This document shows, piece after piece, positions 16,704-25,236 of a stretch of DNA of 26,424 nt. The position numbers and the translations under genes were made by a program. The DNA comes from Planctomycetota bacterium. Lineage in GTDB: Bacteria; Planctomycetota; UBA1135; UBA2386. The number at the start of each line of letters is the position of its first letter. The first letter of the stretch is position 1. The DNA is taken from positions 1 through 26,424 of the forward strand of contig JAEUHU010000352.1 in NCBI GenBank assembly GCA_016793305.1, read 5' to 3'. Below the pieces are notes generated by a model. That model saw only the letters and a list, made by a program, of their open reading frames with translations, did no database searches and was not told the DNA's origin.

Positions 16704-19394
16704 ATGATCAAGGTCCAGTCCCTGCGCTTGCGCGGCCTCGTTGCATCGTCCCTGCTTGCTTTCGCCGCGTGTTCCGGTGGTCCTGCGGAGACCAATCCCC
16801 GGACGGCCGATGACAACGGGCAGCCGTTGGCGACGCCGGCCAACCCCACCACCAGCCAACAGGATCCGCAAGAACCGGGCGCGCAGCGGGACAGCCGCGG
16901 CCTGATCGGCAAGACGCTCGAGGAAGCACGCCGCAGCCTCGAGCTGCGCCTGTTCGAAGACGCGCGCAACCAAGCGGCCTACGTACTGAGCCTCGATCCG
17001 GCCAACATCGAGGCCCGCGACATCGTCAATCGCTGCAACACCGTGCTCGGCGACGTGCCGCGCGCGACCGAACGCAGCTCGCCCGAGGAACTGTTCCGGA
17101 TCGACGCGATCAAGCGCGAACGCGAGCGCAACCAGGTCGAGACCGACCTGCGGCTCGGCGACGCGCTGCTGCAGGACGGCAAGTTCGACCAGGCGATCGA
17201 ACGGTTCGAGGCGGCGCGGCTGATGGCGAGCTACTCGCCCTACATGCAGCCGAACGACCCCCTGCGCAAGCTGACCGAGACGCGCTACCAGCAGGCGCTC
17301 GAAGCCCGCGCCAAGGCCGAACAGAGCATGCAGGAGCAGCAGGCGGCGCGCTCGCGACAGGAGCTCGCCGGGCTCGCGGCGGCCAACAAGTACCGGGCGC
17401 GCGAAAAGGCCCGCCTCTTCTTGGGGCAGGCCAACACCAGCTTCATGGAGCGGCGCTACGAAGCCGCGATCCAGAACATCGACGAAGCACTGGTGATCCT
17501 CGCCGAGTCCAGCAAGGCGGGCTCGGACGACCTGGTGCCGGACCGCGGCCAGGAGGACGACAAGCTGAAGCAATGGGCCCGTGAGCTGCGCGAGCTGGCC
17601 GATTCGGCTCGCCACAACAGTGTGGTGGAAGGCCACCGCGACCGGGCCCGGGAAGAGTGGCACCAGACCTTCAACGAGCTGCGCCAGAGCGCCGTGCCGC
17701 AGACCGACACGGTCGTGTTCGACGCCGAGCGCTGGCAGGAAGTGCTGAAGCGCAAGCCCGCCGAGTTCGCCTCGGTGGCGCAGGCCGAGTCCCCCGGCGA
17801 CACGGAAGTGCGCCGCATCCTGCAGCGCCGCACCTCGGTCGAGATCTCGCGCGCCAGCCTCCAGGACTGGGCGGCCTACTTCCAGAACATGACCAACGTG
17901 ACCTTCCTGGTGTCCCAGGAAGCGACCGACCTCGGCGAGGACAAGACCACGCTGACCGACTTCCGCGTCCCGGCCGGGACGATCCAGGAAGCGCTGAAGG
18001 CGATCGAACTGCAGACGGGCGTCGTCGCCCGGGTGCGCAACGGCATGGTCTACCTGGTCACGGAGCAGACTGCGATCAGCCTGGACGACCTGGTGCTGCA
18101 GCCCTACGTGGTCGGCGACCTGATCAAGAAGATCAACGGCAAGCCGGGCCCGAACCTGCGCATCCCGTCGGCCAACGACGACACCCCGACCTTCCAGCAG
18201 GAGATCGAGAACGAGAAGCCGACGCTGTTCGACGAGACCAAGCTCGGCGAGCTGATCAAGTCGACCATCCGGCCGGCGCGCTTCGAGGACAACACCTTCG
18301 ACGTCAAGACGGTCGAACAACAGGGCACGCTCTACGTGCTCGCCGACCGCCAGGCCCAGCAGGAGGTCGCCAAGTTCCTCGCCGACCTGCGCCGCCACGT
18401 CGGCATCCAGATCGACATCGAAACGCGCTTCCTCAAGGTCGAGGACAGCTTCCTCGAGGATGTCGGCATCGACCTGCGTGGCCTCGGCAACCAGGCGTCG
18501 CAGGGCGTCGCCGGCCGCGGCCTGGAGAAGCTCGGCGACCGGCAGAACACCGGCTTCGACGACTTCGGCCCGCGCAACACGTCGAACCCGGCCGCACCGG
18601 GCACGATCGGCACGGGTACGACGCCCGGCATCTTCTTCGACGACGGCGGCGACGGCGATGCGATGGCGCGCGTCGAGAACCTCTACAACCAGACGCTCGG
18701 CGGCAGGAGCCGCGTGCTGGCCAACGATTCCGGGCTCACCAACTCCGGCGGCCTGTCGCTCCAGTACGCGTTCCTCGACGACACCGAGGTCGAGGTGGTG
18801 CTGCGCGCCGTCTCGAAGAAGGAGCGCAGCGAGCAGGTCGACGCCCCGCGCCTGCTGGTCTACAACAACACGCGCGCCCACATGTTCAGCCTGCGCCAGC
18901 AGGCCTACATCCGCGACTTCAGCGTCGAGATCGCGCAGGGCGCCTCGGTGGCCAACCCCGAGATCGGCGTCGTCCAGGACGGTGTGTCCCTCGACGTGCG
19001 GCCGGTGGTCGACAGCGAACTGCGCTTCATCACGATGGAAGTGCGCCCGACGCTGATCGAACTGCAGGAACCGATCCCGACCTTCACCACGACGCTCGGT
19101 GTCGGCCAGCCCGTTTCGATCCAGCTGCCACAGGTCACGCGGCAGACCGTTCGCACGACCCTGACCACGCCCGACGGCGGCACCGTGATGCTCGGCGGCA
19201 TGCGGCTCGTCGAGCGCCAGAACCTGAAGTCGACCGTGCCGCTGCTCGGCAGCTTGCCCGGCCTCAGCTGGCTGTTCACCAGCCAGGGCCAGTCGGTGCA
19301 GAATCGCAAGGTGCTCATCCTGATCACCTCGCGCATCGTGCTGATGAGCGAGCACGAGCCGGATCCGCGGCTGCTGCAGGCTGGGGCTCGCTGA
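16704..19394 (+). CDS. Lipoprotein secretin with N-terminal TPR/coiled-coil region
   Basis: An 896-residue outer-membrane secretin of the GspD/PilQ superfamily. A lipoprotein-type signal ends at C23 (LLAFAAC, then SGG). Residues about 55-340 are TPR-like and coiled-coil helices (LFEDARNQAAYVLSLDPANIEARDIVNRC, DLRLGDALLQDGKFDQAIERFEAARL). Residues about 385-455 form an N0/STN-like domain, LQDWAAYFQNMTNVTFLVSQEATDL...ALKAIELQTGVVARV. The secretin core follows from about 545, ending with PDGGTVMLGGMR...STVPLLGSLPGLSWLF near 845, the classic secretin signature. A Gly/Asp-rich insertion (about 605-660) lies within the core. The usual N1-N3 ring domains are not apparent. No type II secretion ATPase or pseudopilin gene is nearby; the neighbours are TPR proteins and ExbB/ExbD. 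ATG 16704 fits the signal peptide. Confidence 0.87.
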   Translation: MIKVQSLRLRGLVASSLLAFAACSGGPAETNPRTADDNGQPLATPANPTTSQQDPQEPGAQRDSRGLIGKTLEEARRSLELRLFEDARNQAAYVLSLDPANIEARDIVNRCNTVLGDVPRATERSSPEELFRIDAIKRERERNQVETDLRLGDALLQDGKFDQAIERFEAARLMASYSPYMQPNDPLRKLTETRYQQALEARAKAEQSMQEQQAARSRQELAGLAAANKYRAREKARLFLGQANTSFMERRYEAAIQNIDEALVILAESSKAGSDDLVPDRGQEDDKLKQWARELRELADSARHNSVVEGHRDRAREEWHQTFNELRQSAVPQTDTVVFDAERWQEVLKRKPAEFASVAQAESPGDTEVRRILQRRTSVEISRASLQDWAAYFQNMTNVTFLVSQEATDLGEDKTTLTDFRVPAGTIQEALKAIELQTGVVARVRNGMVYLVTEQTAISLDDLVLQPYVVGDLIKKINGKPGPNLRIPSANDDTPTFQQEIENEKPTLFDETKLGELIKSTIRPARFEDNTFDVKTVEQQGTLYVLADRQAQQEVAKFLADLRRHVGIQIDIETRFLKVEDSFLEDVGIDLRGLGNQASQGVAGRGLEKLGDRQNTGFDDFGPRNTSNPAAPGTIGTGTTPGIFFDDGGDGDAMARVENLYNQTLGGRSRVLANDSGLTNSGGLSLQYAFLDDTEVEVVLRAVSKKERSEQVDAPRLLVYNNTRAHMFSLRQQAYIRDFSVEIAQGASVANPEIGVVQDGVSLDVRPVVDSELRFITMEVRPTLIELQEPIPTFTTTLGVGQPVSIQLPQVTRQTVRTTLTTPDGGTVMLGGMRLVERQNLKSTVPLLGSLPGLSWLFTSQGQSVQNRKVLILITSRIVLMSEHEPDPRLLQAGAR

Positions 19395-19401
19395 GCCCCG
19401 G
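19381..19401 (+). terminator. Hairpin at the secretin stop codon
   Basis: GGGGCTC (19383-19389) and GAGCCCC (19393-19399) pair perfectly around a 3-nt loop. C81-G101 and T82-G100 can extend the stem to 9 bp. The TGA stop lies in the loop and right arm. No U-tract follows, so it may be an mRNA 3' stabilising structure or attenuator rather than a full terminator. Confidence 0.4.
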
Positions 19402-19702
19402 TTCGAGACCTGGCGCCGGGCGATCCGCGCGGATCCGCGGCCGGCGGCAGGTTCGATCGATCGCCGCGCTCCGAGTCCTGCAGGCCTCCGCCTTCGTCAG
19501 ACCGACCACGCACTCCTGGTGGGCGGCGGGCGCCGGGTTGGCGACACACTGAACGCGTCGCTATGCTCCTTCGTTCCCCTCTGTGACGCAGCCCCCCCTC
19601 GGTGCCCGGGTGGGCTCGTCGAACCCGCCGTCGCACACGCCCTGTGCGGCGCGGTCCGTTCCGGTTCGTCCTGACACCACAGACCTTCTCCGGAGTCCGC
19701 TC
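19395..19702. other. Intergenic region and leader before the first TPR gene
   Basis: These 308 nt contain no gene I can support. They hold the 12-bp palindrome ATCCGCGCGGAT (19423-19434), a promoter-like pair at 19538-19567, and a leader of about 130 nt. The frame that opens at 19583 reads into the TPR gene but lacks a plausible signal sequence until 19703. Confidence 0.5.
19538..19567 (+). promoter_or_regulatory. Putative promoter of the TPR gene pair
   Basis: TTGGCG at 19538-19543 and TATGCT at 19562-19567 (within GCTATGCT) are 18 nt apart, each matching four of six consensus bases. This would let the TPR and motor genes be transcribed separately from the secretin. Confidence 0.45.
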
Positions 19703-22585
19703 GTGATCGGTAGCTACGGCAGGCGCGTCCTCGACCTCAAGAGTCTCTGCTTCTCGGTGGCGCTCGGCGCCATGTGCCCGGCCCTGCTCGGGCCGACCCT
19801 GGTGGCCCAGGACAAGCTGCAGCGCGAACTCGAGTTCGTGCGCGGCCTGGCCCGCGAGATGCGCTTCGTCGAGCTCGCTCGCACGGAGGCCGAGCGGTTG
19901 GCCACCGAGTTCCGCGATGCGGCCGACCAGGACCGCATCGCCCAGCTCGCGGTGGAGATCACCTACACCGGGGCGCGCAGCAAGAGCGATCGTGTGCAGC
20001 AGCGCGCCCTGTTCAAGGAGACGGTCGAGCAGAGCAAGCGGCTGATCGAGATGTCGAAGGACGAGAAGGTGCAGCTCGCCGCCCGCATCACGCTCGCCGA
20101 AGCATCCGCCGACTACGGCAAGTTCCTGATCGAAGAACTGGAGATCGCGCGCAACGAGGATCCGGAGCGGGTCAAGGAACTCGAGCTGGACGCGATGAAG
20201 GTGTTCGAGGCCGGCATCGACACCTGCAAGGGCCTGCGCGACAGCCTGCAGGGCAACGACGAGATGCTCGGCCGCCGCAACCAGATGTGGCTGCAGATCG
20301 GCGTGCTGACGCGCGAGCAGGCGCGCGCCGACAAGAAGAACCGCAGCGTGCTGGTCGAGCGCGCGATCCGCGAACTCGAGGAGCTCGTCTTCGAAGCCGG
20401 CGAGGAGACCTACGTCGGCATGCGCGCGATGTTCGAGATCGCGCAGTGCCGCGAGGTCGACGGCAAGGTCGCCGAGGCGATCACCAGCTACCAGAGCACG
20501 ATCCGTTCGATCGCGATGTCGCTCGAGGCCTCGGCCAAGGGCGAACTCGACCTCGATCCGGGCCTCGAGTACGCGATGTTCACGATGCTGCAGGAGGTCT
20601 ACGTGCGCACCGGCGAGGTCATGCTCGCCCAGGGCAGCCCGGAGACCGCGGACCTGTTCGCCCAGTTCCGCAAGCAGATGAAGGACTTCGGCCAGAAGGA
20701 CGCCGACCTGTTCGACGCCGTCAACGAGGAGTTCGGCCACCTGATGCTGCTGGCCGAGTCGAAGTTCCTCGCCGAGACCGGTGAGACCCAGAAGGTCGCC
20801 GACGCGATGGCGATGGTGAAGCGCATCAACGACAAGCACCCGAACGACTTCGTCGGCGTGCGGGCCAAGGCCGTGCTGCGCGACATCCTCGGCGTGCACA
20901 AGACCCTCGCCAACGGCTCGCTGCTGTTCGAGATCGCCAAGGGCGAGTTCCAGAACAAGAACTACGAGGTCGCGATCTCGGGCCTGCGGCGCACGATCCC
21001 GCTGTTCACCGGCGAGGAGCAGAAGCAGCTCGGCCTCGAGTCGTGGCAGCTGCTCGGCACCGCCTACGGCCTGAGCGATCGCTACCTGGAGGCGATCCTC
21101 GCGTTCAAGGAAGGCCTGCAACGCCAGGGTGGCGACGACGAGAAGCGCGCCAGCGACACCGCCGACGCCCTCGATCGCGCGATCTCTGCGCTCAAGCGCC
21201 AGACCAAGAACGCCACCGAGTTCGACGGGCTCTACAACGAAGCCGCCGAACTGATCAAGACCTACTCGGTCGGCGGTGGCGCCAAGTTGTTCTGGAAGCA
21301 GGGCAACGACCTGTTCCAGGACAAGAAGTACGCGGAGGCGATCGCCCAGTACCAGCAGATCGACGAGAAGTTCCTCTGGTACGAACGAGCGCGCGTCAAC
21401 ATCGGCCGCTGCCATGCCCTGCTCGGCGACCTCGCCGCCGCGCGCGCCGCGTTCGACCAGTACAAGGCCTGGACCAAGGAGAACGAGATCGACGCGCGCG
21501 ACACGGCGCGGCAGCAGACCCGGGTCGTGGCCCTGCTCGAGACCGAGTTCACCGAGATGCAGATGGCCTACCTCGAGGCCCGCGGTTCGACCGAACCGAA
21601 GATCGAGAAGGACCTCGCCAAGTACCCGAAGGCCACGACGCTGACCGAGGCCTTCGTCGCCAACCACGAGAAGGACGGCGGCAACTTCGTGCCGATCGCC
21701 CTCGAGTACCTCGGTCGCCTCTACGCCGACCAGGCGATGCTCGACAAGGCCGAGGCCGTGCGCGTGCGCGTCAAGGCCATCGATCCGGCCCGTGCCTCGC
21801 GCCTCGCCATCGACCTGTTCCGGGAGTACCAGGGTCAGGTGAAGACGCTGGGCGAAGAGCTCGACAAGCTGATCGCGGCCGGCAAGGACGAGAAGACGAT
21901 CGACAAGGCCACCGCGGACCTCGAGGCGGTGCAGACCAGCCTCGTGGCGCTCGGCCTCGACTACATCGCCGGCGCCCCGAAGCCGCAGCTCGGCGTGCTC
22001 GTCGCGACGGCGCAGAGTTGCGAACAGCTGCGGCAGTGGGAGCGCGTCAGCGAAGTCGCCAAGAAGACCCTCGAGCTCTACGAGAGCGACTCGGCCGACT
22101 CCACGAAGCGCGTACTCGACCAGGTGATCCGCCCGATGGTCGGCGAGGCCTTGCTGCAGCTGCGCAAGTTCGACGAGGCGCTGACCATGCTGGAAGCCGC
22201 GGAGGCGGCGAATCCGCAGCGCATCGACTTGAAGCGCCAGATTGCACGCGCGCTGGGCGGCTGGTTCGAGTTCGACCGCACGGGCCGCGCCCTGCGGGTG
22301 CCAGGACTCGATCGTCCGGTCGACGCCTACAACAAGTACATGGCGGACTTCTACAACCCGAAGTCGAAGAGCCCCGACATGCGCAAGTTCAGCCTCGAGT
22401 GGTACCGCATGCAGTGGGAGGCCTACTGGTTCGCGCGCCAGGCCAGCGCCAAGGACGAGAAGTTCAAGAGCTTCGCGAACATGCTCTACGGTTCGACCCG
22501 TTCGACCGACGACTTCGCGACCCTGAAGACGCTCGGTGTCGAAGGCCTGCGTCTGCACAAGTACTTCATGAACAACCGCAACTGA
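19703..22585 (+). CDS. Large exported TPR-repeat protein
   Basis: A 960-residue, almost wholly alpha-helical protein with an N-terminal signal (GRRVLDLKSLCFSVALGAMCPALLGPTLVAQ, cleavage about residue 33). It should therefore act in the periplasm. Repeats of TPR type run through its length, for example LLFEIAKGEFQNKNYEVAISGLRRTIPLF, LFWKQGNDLFQDKKYAEAIAQYQQID and ALLQLRKFDEALTMLEAAEAANP. The C-terminal end (AYNKYMADFYNP...YGSTRSTDDFATLKTLGVEGL) is not repeat-like. The start GTG 19703 has GGAG 7 nt upstream and places the signal peptide correctly. An in-frame ATG/GTG set further up is unsupported. Its place between the secretin and the ExbBD genes suggests a scaffold linking them. No enzymatic motif is seen. 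Confidence 0.82.
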   Translation: MIGSYGRRVLDLKSLCFSVALGAMCPALLGPTLVAQDKLQRELEFVRGLAREMRFVELARTEAERLATEFRDAADQDRIAQLAVEITYTGARSKSDRVQQRALFKETVEQSKRLIEMSKDEKVQLAARITLAEASADYGKFLIEELEIARNEDPERVKELELDAMKVFEAGIDTCKGLRDSLQGNDEMLGRRNQMWLQIGVLTREQARADKKNRSVLVERAIRELEELVFEAGEETYVGMRAMFEIAQCREVDGKVAEAITSYQSTIRSIAMSLEASAKGELDLDPGLEYAMFTMLQEVYVRTGEVMLAQGSPETADLFAQFRKQMKDFGQKDADLFDAVNEEFGHLMLLAESKFLAETGETQKVADAMAMVKRINDKHPNDFVGVRAKAVLRDILGVHKTLANGSLLFEIAKGEFQNKNYEVAISGLRRTIPLFTGEEQKQLGLESWQLLGTAYGLSDRYLEAILAFKEGLQRQGGDDEKRASDTADALDRAISALKRQTKNATEFDGLYNEAAELIKTYSVGGGAKLFWKQGNDLFQDKKYAEAIAQYQQIDEKFLWYERARVNIGRCHALLGDLAAARAAFDQYKAWTKENEIDARDTARQQTRVVALLETEFTEMQMAYLEARGSTEPKIEKDLAKYPKATTLTEAFVANHEKDGGNFVPIALEYLGRLYADQAMLDKAEAVRVRVKAIDPARASRLAIDLFREYQGQVKTLGEELDKLIAAGKDEKTIDKATADLEAVQTSLVALGLDYIAGAPKPQLGVLVATAQSCEQLRQWERVSEVAKKTLELYESDSADSTKRVLDQVIRPMVGEALLQLRKFDEALTMLEAAEAANPQRIDLKRQIARALGGWFEFDRTGRALRVPGLDRPVDAYNKYMADFYNPKSKSPDMRKFSLEWYRMQWEAYWFARQASAKDEKFKSFANMLYGSTRSTDDFATLKTLGVEGLRLHKYFMNNRN

Positions 22586-22598
22586 CCCGGCCCTTCCG

Positions 22599-23720
22599 AT
22601 GCGCACCATCTCCCTGCTGTTGGCCGCCGCCTTGTTGGCGCCGCTGGCTCCCGCCCAGAAGAACAACGACGTCCTGCTGCGCACCGACGGGGCGCGCATG
22701 CGTGGGCTCGAGATCAGCGAGTTGCTGCTGACCGGAGTGCGCGGCAAGCGCAACGCCGGCAAGGACGACTTCGAGTTGCCGGCGTCGCTCGTCGCCGACG
22801 TCGAGTGGGGCAACCTGCCGGAGAGCTTCCTCGCCGGCCGCAGCGCCCTGCAGCGTGGCGACTTCGCCGCCGCGACCCAGTTCTTCGGCGACGTCAAGAC
22901 CGACCGCCCCCTGATCCAGACCGACGCCGAGTTCTTCCTGGTCAAGGCCGCGGTGGCTGCCGCCGGCACCGACCGGAACGCTGCGGCCACGGCCGCCGAA
23001 CGGGCGAAGAAGTGGCTCACCGATCACGTCAACCACTGGCGCACGCCCGAGGCGATGTTGCTGGCAGGCCGGGCCGAGCGGTTCGCCGGCCTCGGCGGCG
23101 CTGCCGCCGCCACGCTGCGCGAGCTCGACGAACGCGCCTTGCGCGATTCGTTCGGGGCGGTCTGGAGTGCCCGGGCCAAGTTCGAACTGGCGATGACCCT
23201 GCTGGCCGACGGCAAGGGCGGCGAAGCCCGCTCGGCCTTCACCAGCACCGCGACGGCCGCGGACGCGGCCCTCGGCAAGCCTTCGCCGGCCGACGCGGAG
23301 TTGCGCGAGCTCAAGACCCAGGCGCTGGTCGGCGAAGGAGAGACCTACCTGGTCGAGAAGGACTTCGGCCGCGCCGAGTCGTTCTTCCTCGACCTGACCA
23401 GTGGCCGTGAACCGCTGCTGGTGCCGGTCGGCCATGCCGGGGCCGGCGAAGCGATCTTCCACGCCGCCCAGGCCAGCAAGAAGCCGAGCGACTTCCGTCG
23501 GGCGCAACTGAGCCTCGCCAAGGCCAGCGTGCTCGACCGGCAGGCGGGCGAGGCGTCGGCCAAGGCCAACTACTATCTCGGCCGTTGCCTGCTCGAGCTC
23601 GGGGTCGAGCACGAAGGCGACAGCTTCCGCCAGCGCGCCAACGCCTACTTCCAGCTGGTCCTGAGCAACTACCCGTCCTCGCGGTTCGCGGCGCTCGCCA
23701 AGCTCGAGCTGGGTCGCTGA
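22599..23720 (+). CDS. Exported TPR-like protein
   Basis: A 373-residue protein with a strong signal peptide (MRTISLLLAAALLAPLAPA, then QK), so periplasmic. A short beta-rich N-terminal part (NNDVLLRTDGARMRGLEISELLLTGVRGKR) resembles small domains often found before TPRs in these bacteria. The rest is helical repeats with an Ala/Phe/Glu pattern (GRSALQRGDFAAATQFFGDVK, GETYLVEKDFGRAESFFLDLT, AKANYYLGRCLLELGVEHEGDSFRQRANAYFQLVLSNYPSSRFA). The last motif is like the YbgF/BamD-type tetratricopeptides that often work with Tol or Bam systems. It starts 13 nt after the large TPR gene stop, so the genes are one transcription unit. The function is inferred only from position. Confidence 0.78.
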   Translation: MRTISLLLAAALLAPLAPAQKNNDVLLRTDGARMRGLEISELLLTGVRGKRNAGKDDFELPASLVADVEWGNLPESFLAGRSALQRGDFAAATQFFGDVKTDRPLIQTDAEFFLVKAAVAAAGTDRNAAATAAERAKKWLTDHVNHWRTPEAMLLAGRAERFAGLGGAAAATLRELDERALRDSFGAVWSARAKFELAMTLLADGKGGEARSAFTSTATAADAALGKPSPADAELRELKTQALVGEGETYLVEKDFGRAESFFLDLTSGREPLLVPVGHAGAGEAIFHAAQASKKPSDFRRAQLSLAKASVLDRQAGEASAKANYYLGRCLLELGVEHEGDSFRQRANAYFQLVLSNYPSSRFAALAKLELGR

Positions 23721-23748
23721 TCGAAGCTCGACAGCCCGCACTTTCCGC

Positions 23749-23772
23749 GCGCGGCCCTTGCACGGGACGCGC
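23749..23772 (+). terminator. Hairpin between the second TPR gene and exbB
   Basis: GCGCGGCCC (23749-23757) and GGGACGCGC (23764-23772) form a 9-position stem with one mismatch and a TTGCAC loop. No U-tract follows. It lies in the 125-nt gap and could partly separate TPR from ExbB expression. Confidence 0.28.
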
Positions 23773-23845
23773 CCCGCAGCAAACTCCCACCCCACCCATC
23801 CAAAGCCCCTCTCACTCCCTGCGTGCGACGCAGGGCCAACCGTCC

Positions 23846-24580
23846 ATGATCCTGAAGAACGTCCCGTTCGTGCGTCTGCTCGCCGTCGCTGCCCCCCTCC
23901 TGTTCGCGACCACCCTGCTGGCCCAGGACCCCGCCGCCGCTTCCGAACCCGAAGGCGACAGCGTCATCGTCGAGGTGTTCAAGTACGAGAACGCCGGCCT
24001 GGTCGGCTACATCATCGTGCTGATGTCGATCGTGGCCGTGGCCCTCATCATCGAGAACTTCATCTCGATCACGCGCGAGAAGCTGGCTCCGCCGGACCTG
24101 CTGGCGAACATCGAGGCGTTCTTCAACGAGGACGACTTCGAGGGTGCCGCCCAGAGCTGCGAGAGCACGCGGTGCTACCTGAGCAACGTGATCGGCGCCG
24201 GCCTCAGCAAGCGGGATCACGCCTTCGACACGATCCAGGCGACGCTCCGCGAGATGCAGACCGAAGAGTCGGTCAAGCTGTTCCAGAAGATCGGCTGGCT
24301 GTCGCTGCTTTCAGCCCTGGCGCCGATGATGGGCCTGTTCGGCACGGTGACGGGCATGTTCGTCACCTTCGGTGTCATCGCGAAGTCGGGTGGCTCGGTG
24401 AGTCCGGCCCAGCTGGCGAGCGGCATCAAGATGGCACTGATCACCACGATCTTGGGGCTGACGGTCGCGATCCCGGTCAGCGTCGCGTTCTACACGCTGC
24501 GCAACCGCGTGATTCGCGTCTCGACCGAGATCAACGCGATCAGCGAGGAGCTGTTCGAGCGCTTCCGGGGCAAGAACTGA
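23846..24580 (+). CDS. exbB: ExbB/TolQ/MotA-type proton channel protein
   Basis: A 244-residue inner-membrane channel subunit of the ExbB/TolQ family, which uses the proton gradient to drive an outer-membrane process. It has a signal-like N-terminus (LLAVAAPLLFATTLLAQ, then DPAAA), a first helix VGYIIVLMSIVAVALIIENFI (about 50-72), a cytoplasmic part (SITREKLAPPDLLANIEAFF..., CYLSNVIGAGLSK), then two helices with the family motif LAPMMGLFGTVTGMFVTFGVIA (about 155-178) and ALITTILGLTVAIPVSVAFYTL (about 194-216). The start is ATG 23846. The extra cleavable-looking N-terminus is common in PVC-type ExbBs but not in E. coli ExbB. It is upstream of two ExbD genes and follows the TPR genes on the same strand. 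Confidence 0.9.
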   Translation: MILKNVPFVRLLAVAAPLLFATTLLAQDPAAASEPEGDSVIVEVFKYENAGLVGYIIVLMSIVAVALIIENFISITREKLAPPDLLANIEAFFNEDDFEGAAQSCESTRCYLSNVIGAGLSKRDHAFDTIQATLREMQTEESVKLFQKIGWLSLLSALAPMMGLFGTVTGMFVTFGVIAKSGGSVSPAQLASGIKMALITTILGLTVAIPVSVAFYTLRNRVIRVSTEINAISEELFERFRGKN

Positions 24581-24600
24581 ACGGGGCTACCACCCCGTTC
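24579..24600 (+). terminator. Stem-loop just after the exbB stop codon
   Basis: GAACGGGG (24579-24586) and CCCCGTTC (24593-24600) form a perfect 8-bp stem with a 6-nt loop, followed by GTTTCC. The left arm begins within the TGA stop. It resembles a weak intrinsic terminator, with only three T residues after it. If partly active, it would lower ExbD relative to ExbB. Confidence 0.5.
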
Positions 24601-24696
24601 GTTTCCACCGGGCGGCGGCCTCTCCCGCCGCGAACCGACGAACCGAACTCCTTCTCCCAGACAGCGACCCCGCAGGGGTAGCTACGGAGCGAACGA

Positions 24697-25236
24697 ATGT
24701 CCGAAGTCACCAAAATCGTCCAAGAGGAGGTCCAGATGGACATGACGCCGATGATCGACTGCGTCTTCCTCCTGATGATCTTCTTCGTCCTGGTCATCGA
24801 TCTGAGCCAGAAGAATCTCGAAGACCTGGTGCTGCCACGCGCCGTGTTCATCCAACCCGACGAGCAGCCCTCTCCGACCCGTCCGATCATCAACGTGCTG
24901 CAGGACGGCAGTGTCGTCTACAACCAGAAGGTCGCCTACAGCCCGCGCGAGCACGGCAAGGACTACACCCCGATCCGCCAGCTGCTGCGTGACATCCGCG
25001 AAACGGGCCTGCGCAAGGGCACCCTCAAGCTGAAGGACGAGAAGGTCGGCAGCCGTACCATCGCGCTGATCGACGACCCGATCCTGATCCGCGCCGACAA
25101 GTGGACCGAATGGCACTACGTCGGTGAGGTCATGAAGCAGTGCAGCCAGCAGGACGTCGGTTTCCACAAGGTCGAGCTGGCCTTGTCCGAGCTGGACAAG
25201 GAGACCAAGGAGAAGAACCCGAGGAAGGTCCAATGA
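24697..25236 (+). CDS. exbD: ExbD/TolR family protein, first copy
   Basis: A 179-residue protein with one N-terminal membrane helix and a periplasmic domain. The helix holds the conserved proton-carrying aspartate D21 in MDMTPMIDCVFLLMIFFVLV. The periplasmic part (about 45-170) contains INVLQDGSVVYNQ and a PILIRADKWTEWHYVGEVMKQCSQQ segment. That segment is typical of the ExbD alpha/beta fold that binds peptidoglycan or a partner. The C-terminus is charged. The start ATG 24697 has GGAG 9 nt upstream. It overlaps the next ExbD gene by 4 nt (ATGA). It lies 116 nt after exbB, beyond a stem-loop. Confidence 0.9.
   Translation: MSEVTKIVQEEVQMDMTPMIDCVFLLMIFFVLVIDLSQKNLEDLVLPRAVFIQPDEQPSPTRPIINVLQDGSVVYNQKVAYSPREHGKDYTPIRQLLRDIRETGLRKGTLKLKDEKVGSRTIALIDDPILIRADKWTEWHYVGEVMKQCSQQDVGFHKVELALSELDKETKEKNPRKVQ

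Noticed and set aside
15723..19355. A 1210-codon open frame on the minus strand
   Set aside because: It spans antisense to the uracil-DNA glycosylase and secretin genes and through an intergenic gap. No domain or signal is visible.
16704..19394. Type II secretion system locus
   Set aside because: Only a secretin is present; there is no GspE ATPase, GspF platform or pseudopilin gene in the window, so a complete T2SS cannot be called.
19361..19441. Direct repeats of GGATCCGCGGC, 70 bp apart, possibly an attachment site
   Set aside because: Short GC-rich repeats are expected by chance here. There is no integrase, tRNA gene or composition change.
18905..23020. A 1371-codon open frame on the minus strand
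   Set aside because: It is antisense to the secretin and TPR genes, with Leu/Glu/Val/Arg-rich composition, no domain and no ribosome binding site. The plus-strand genes have signal peptides and family motifs.
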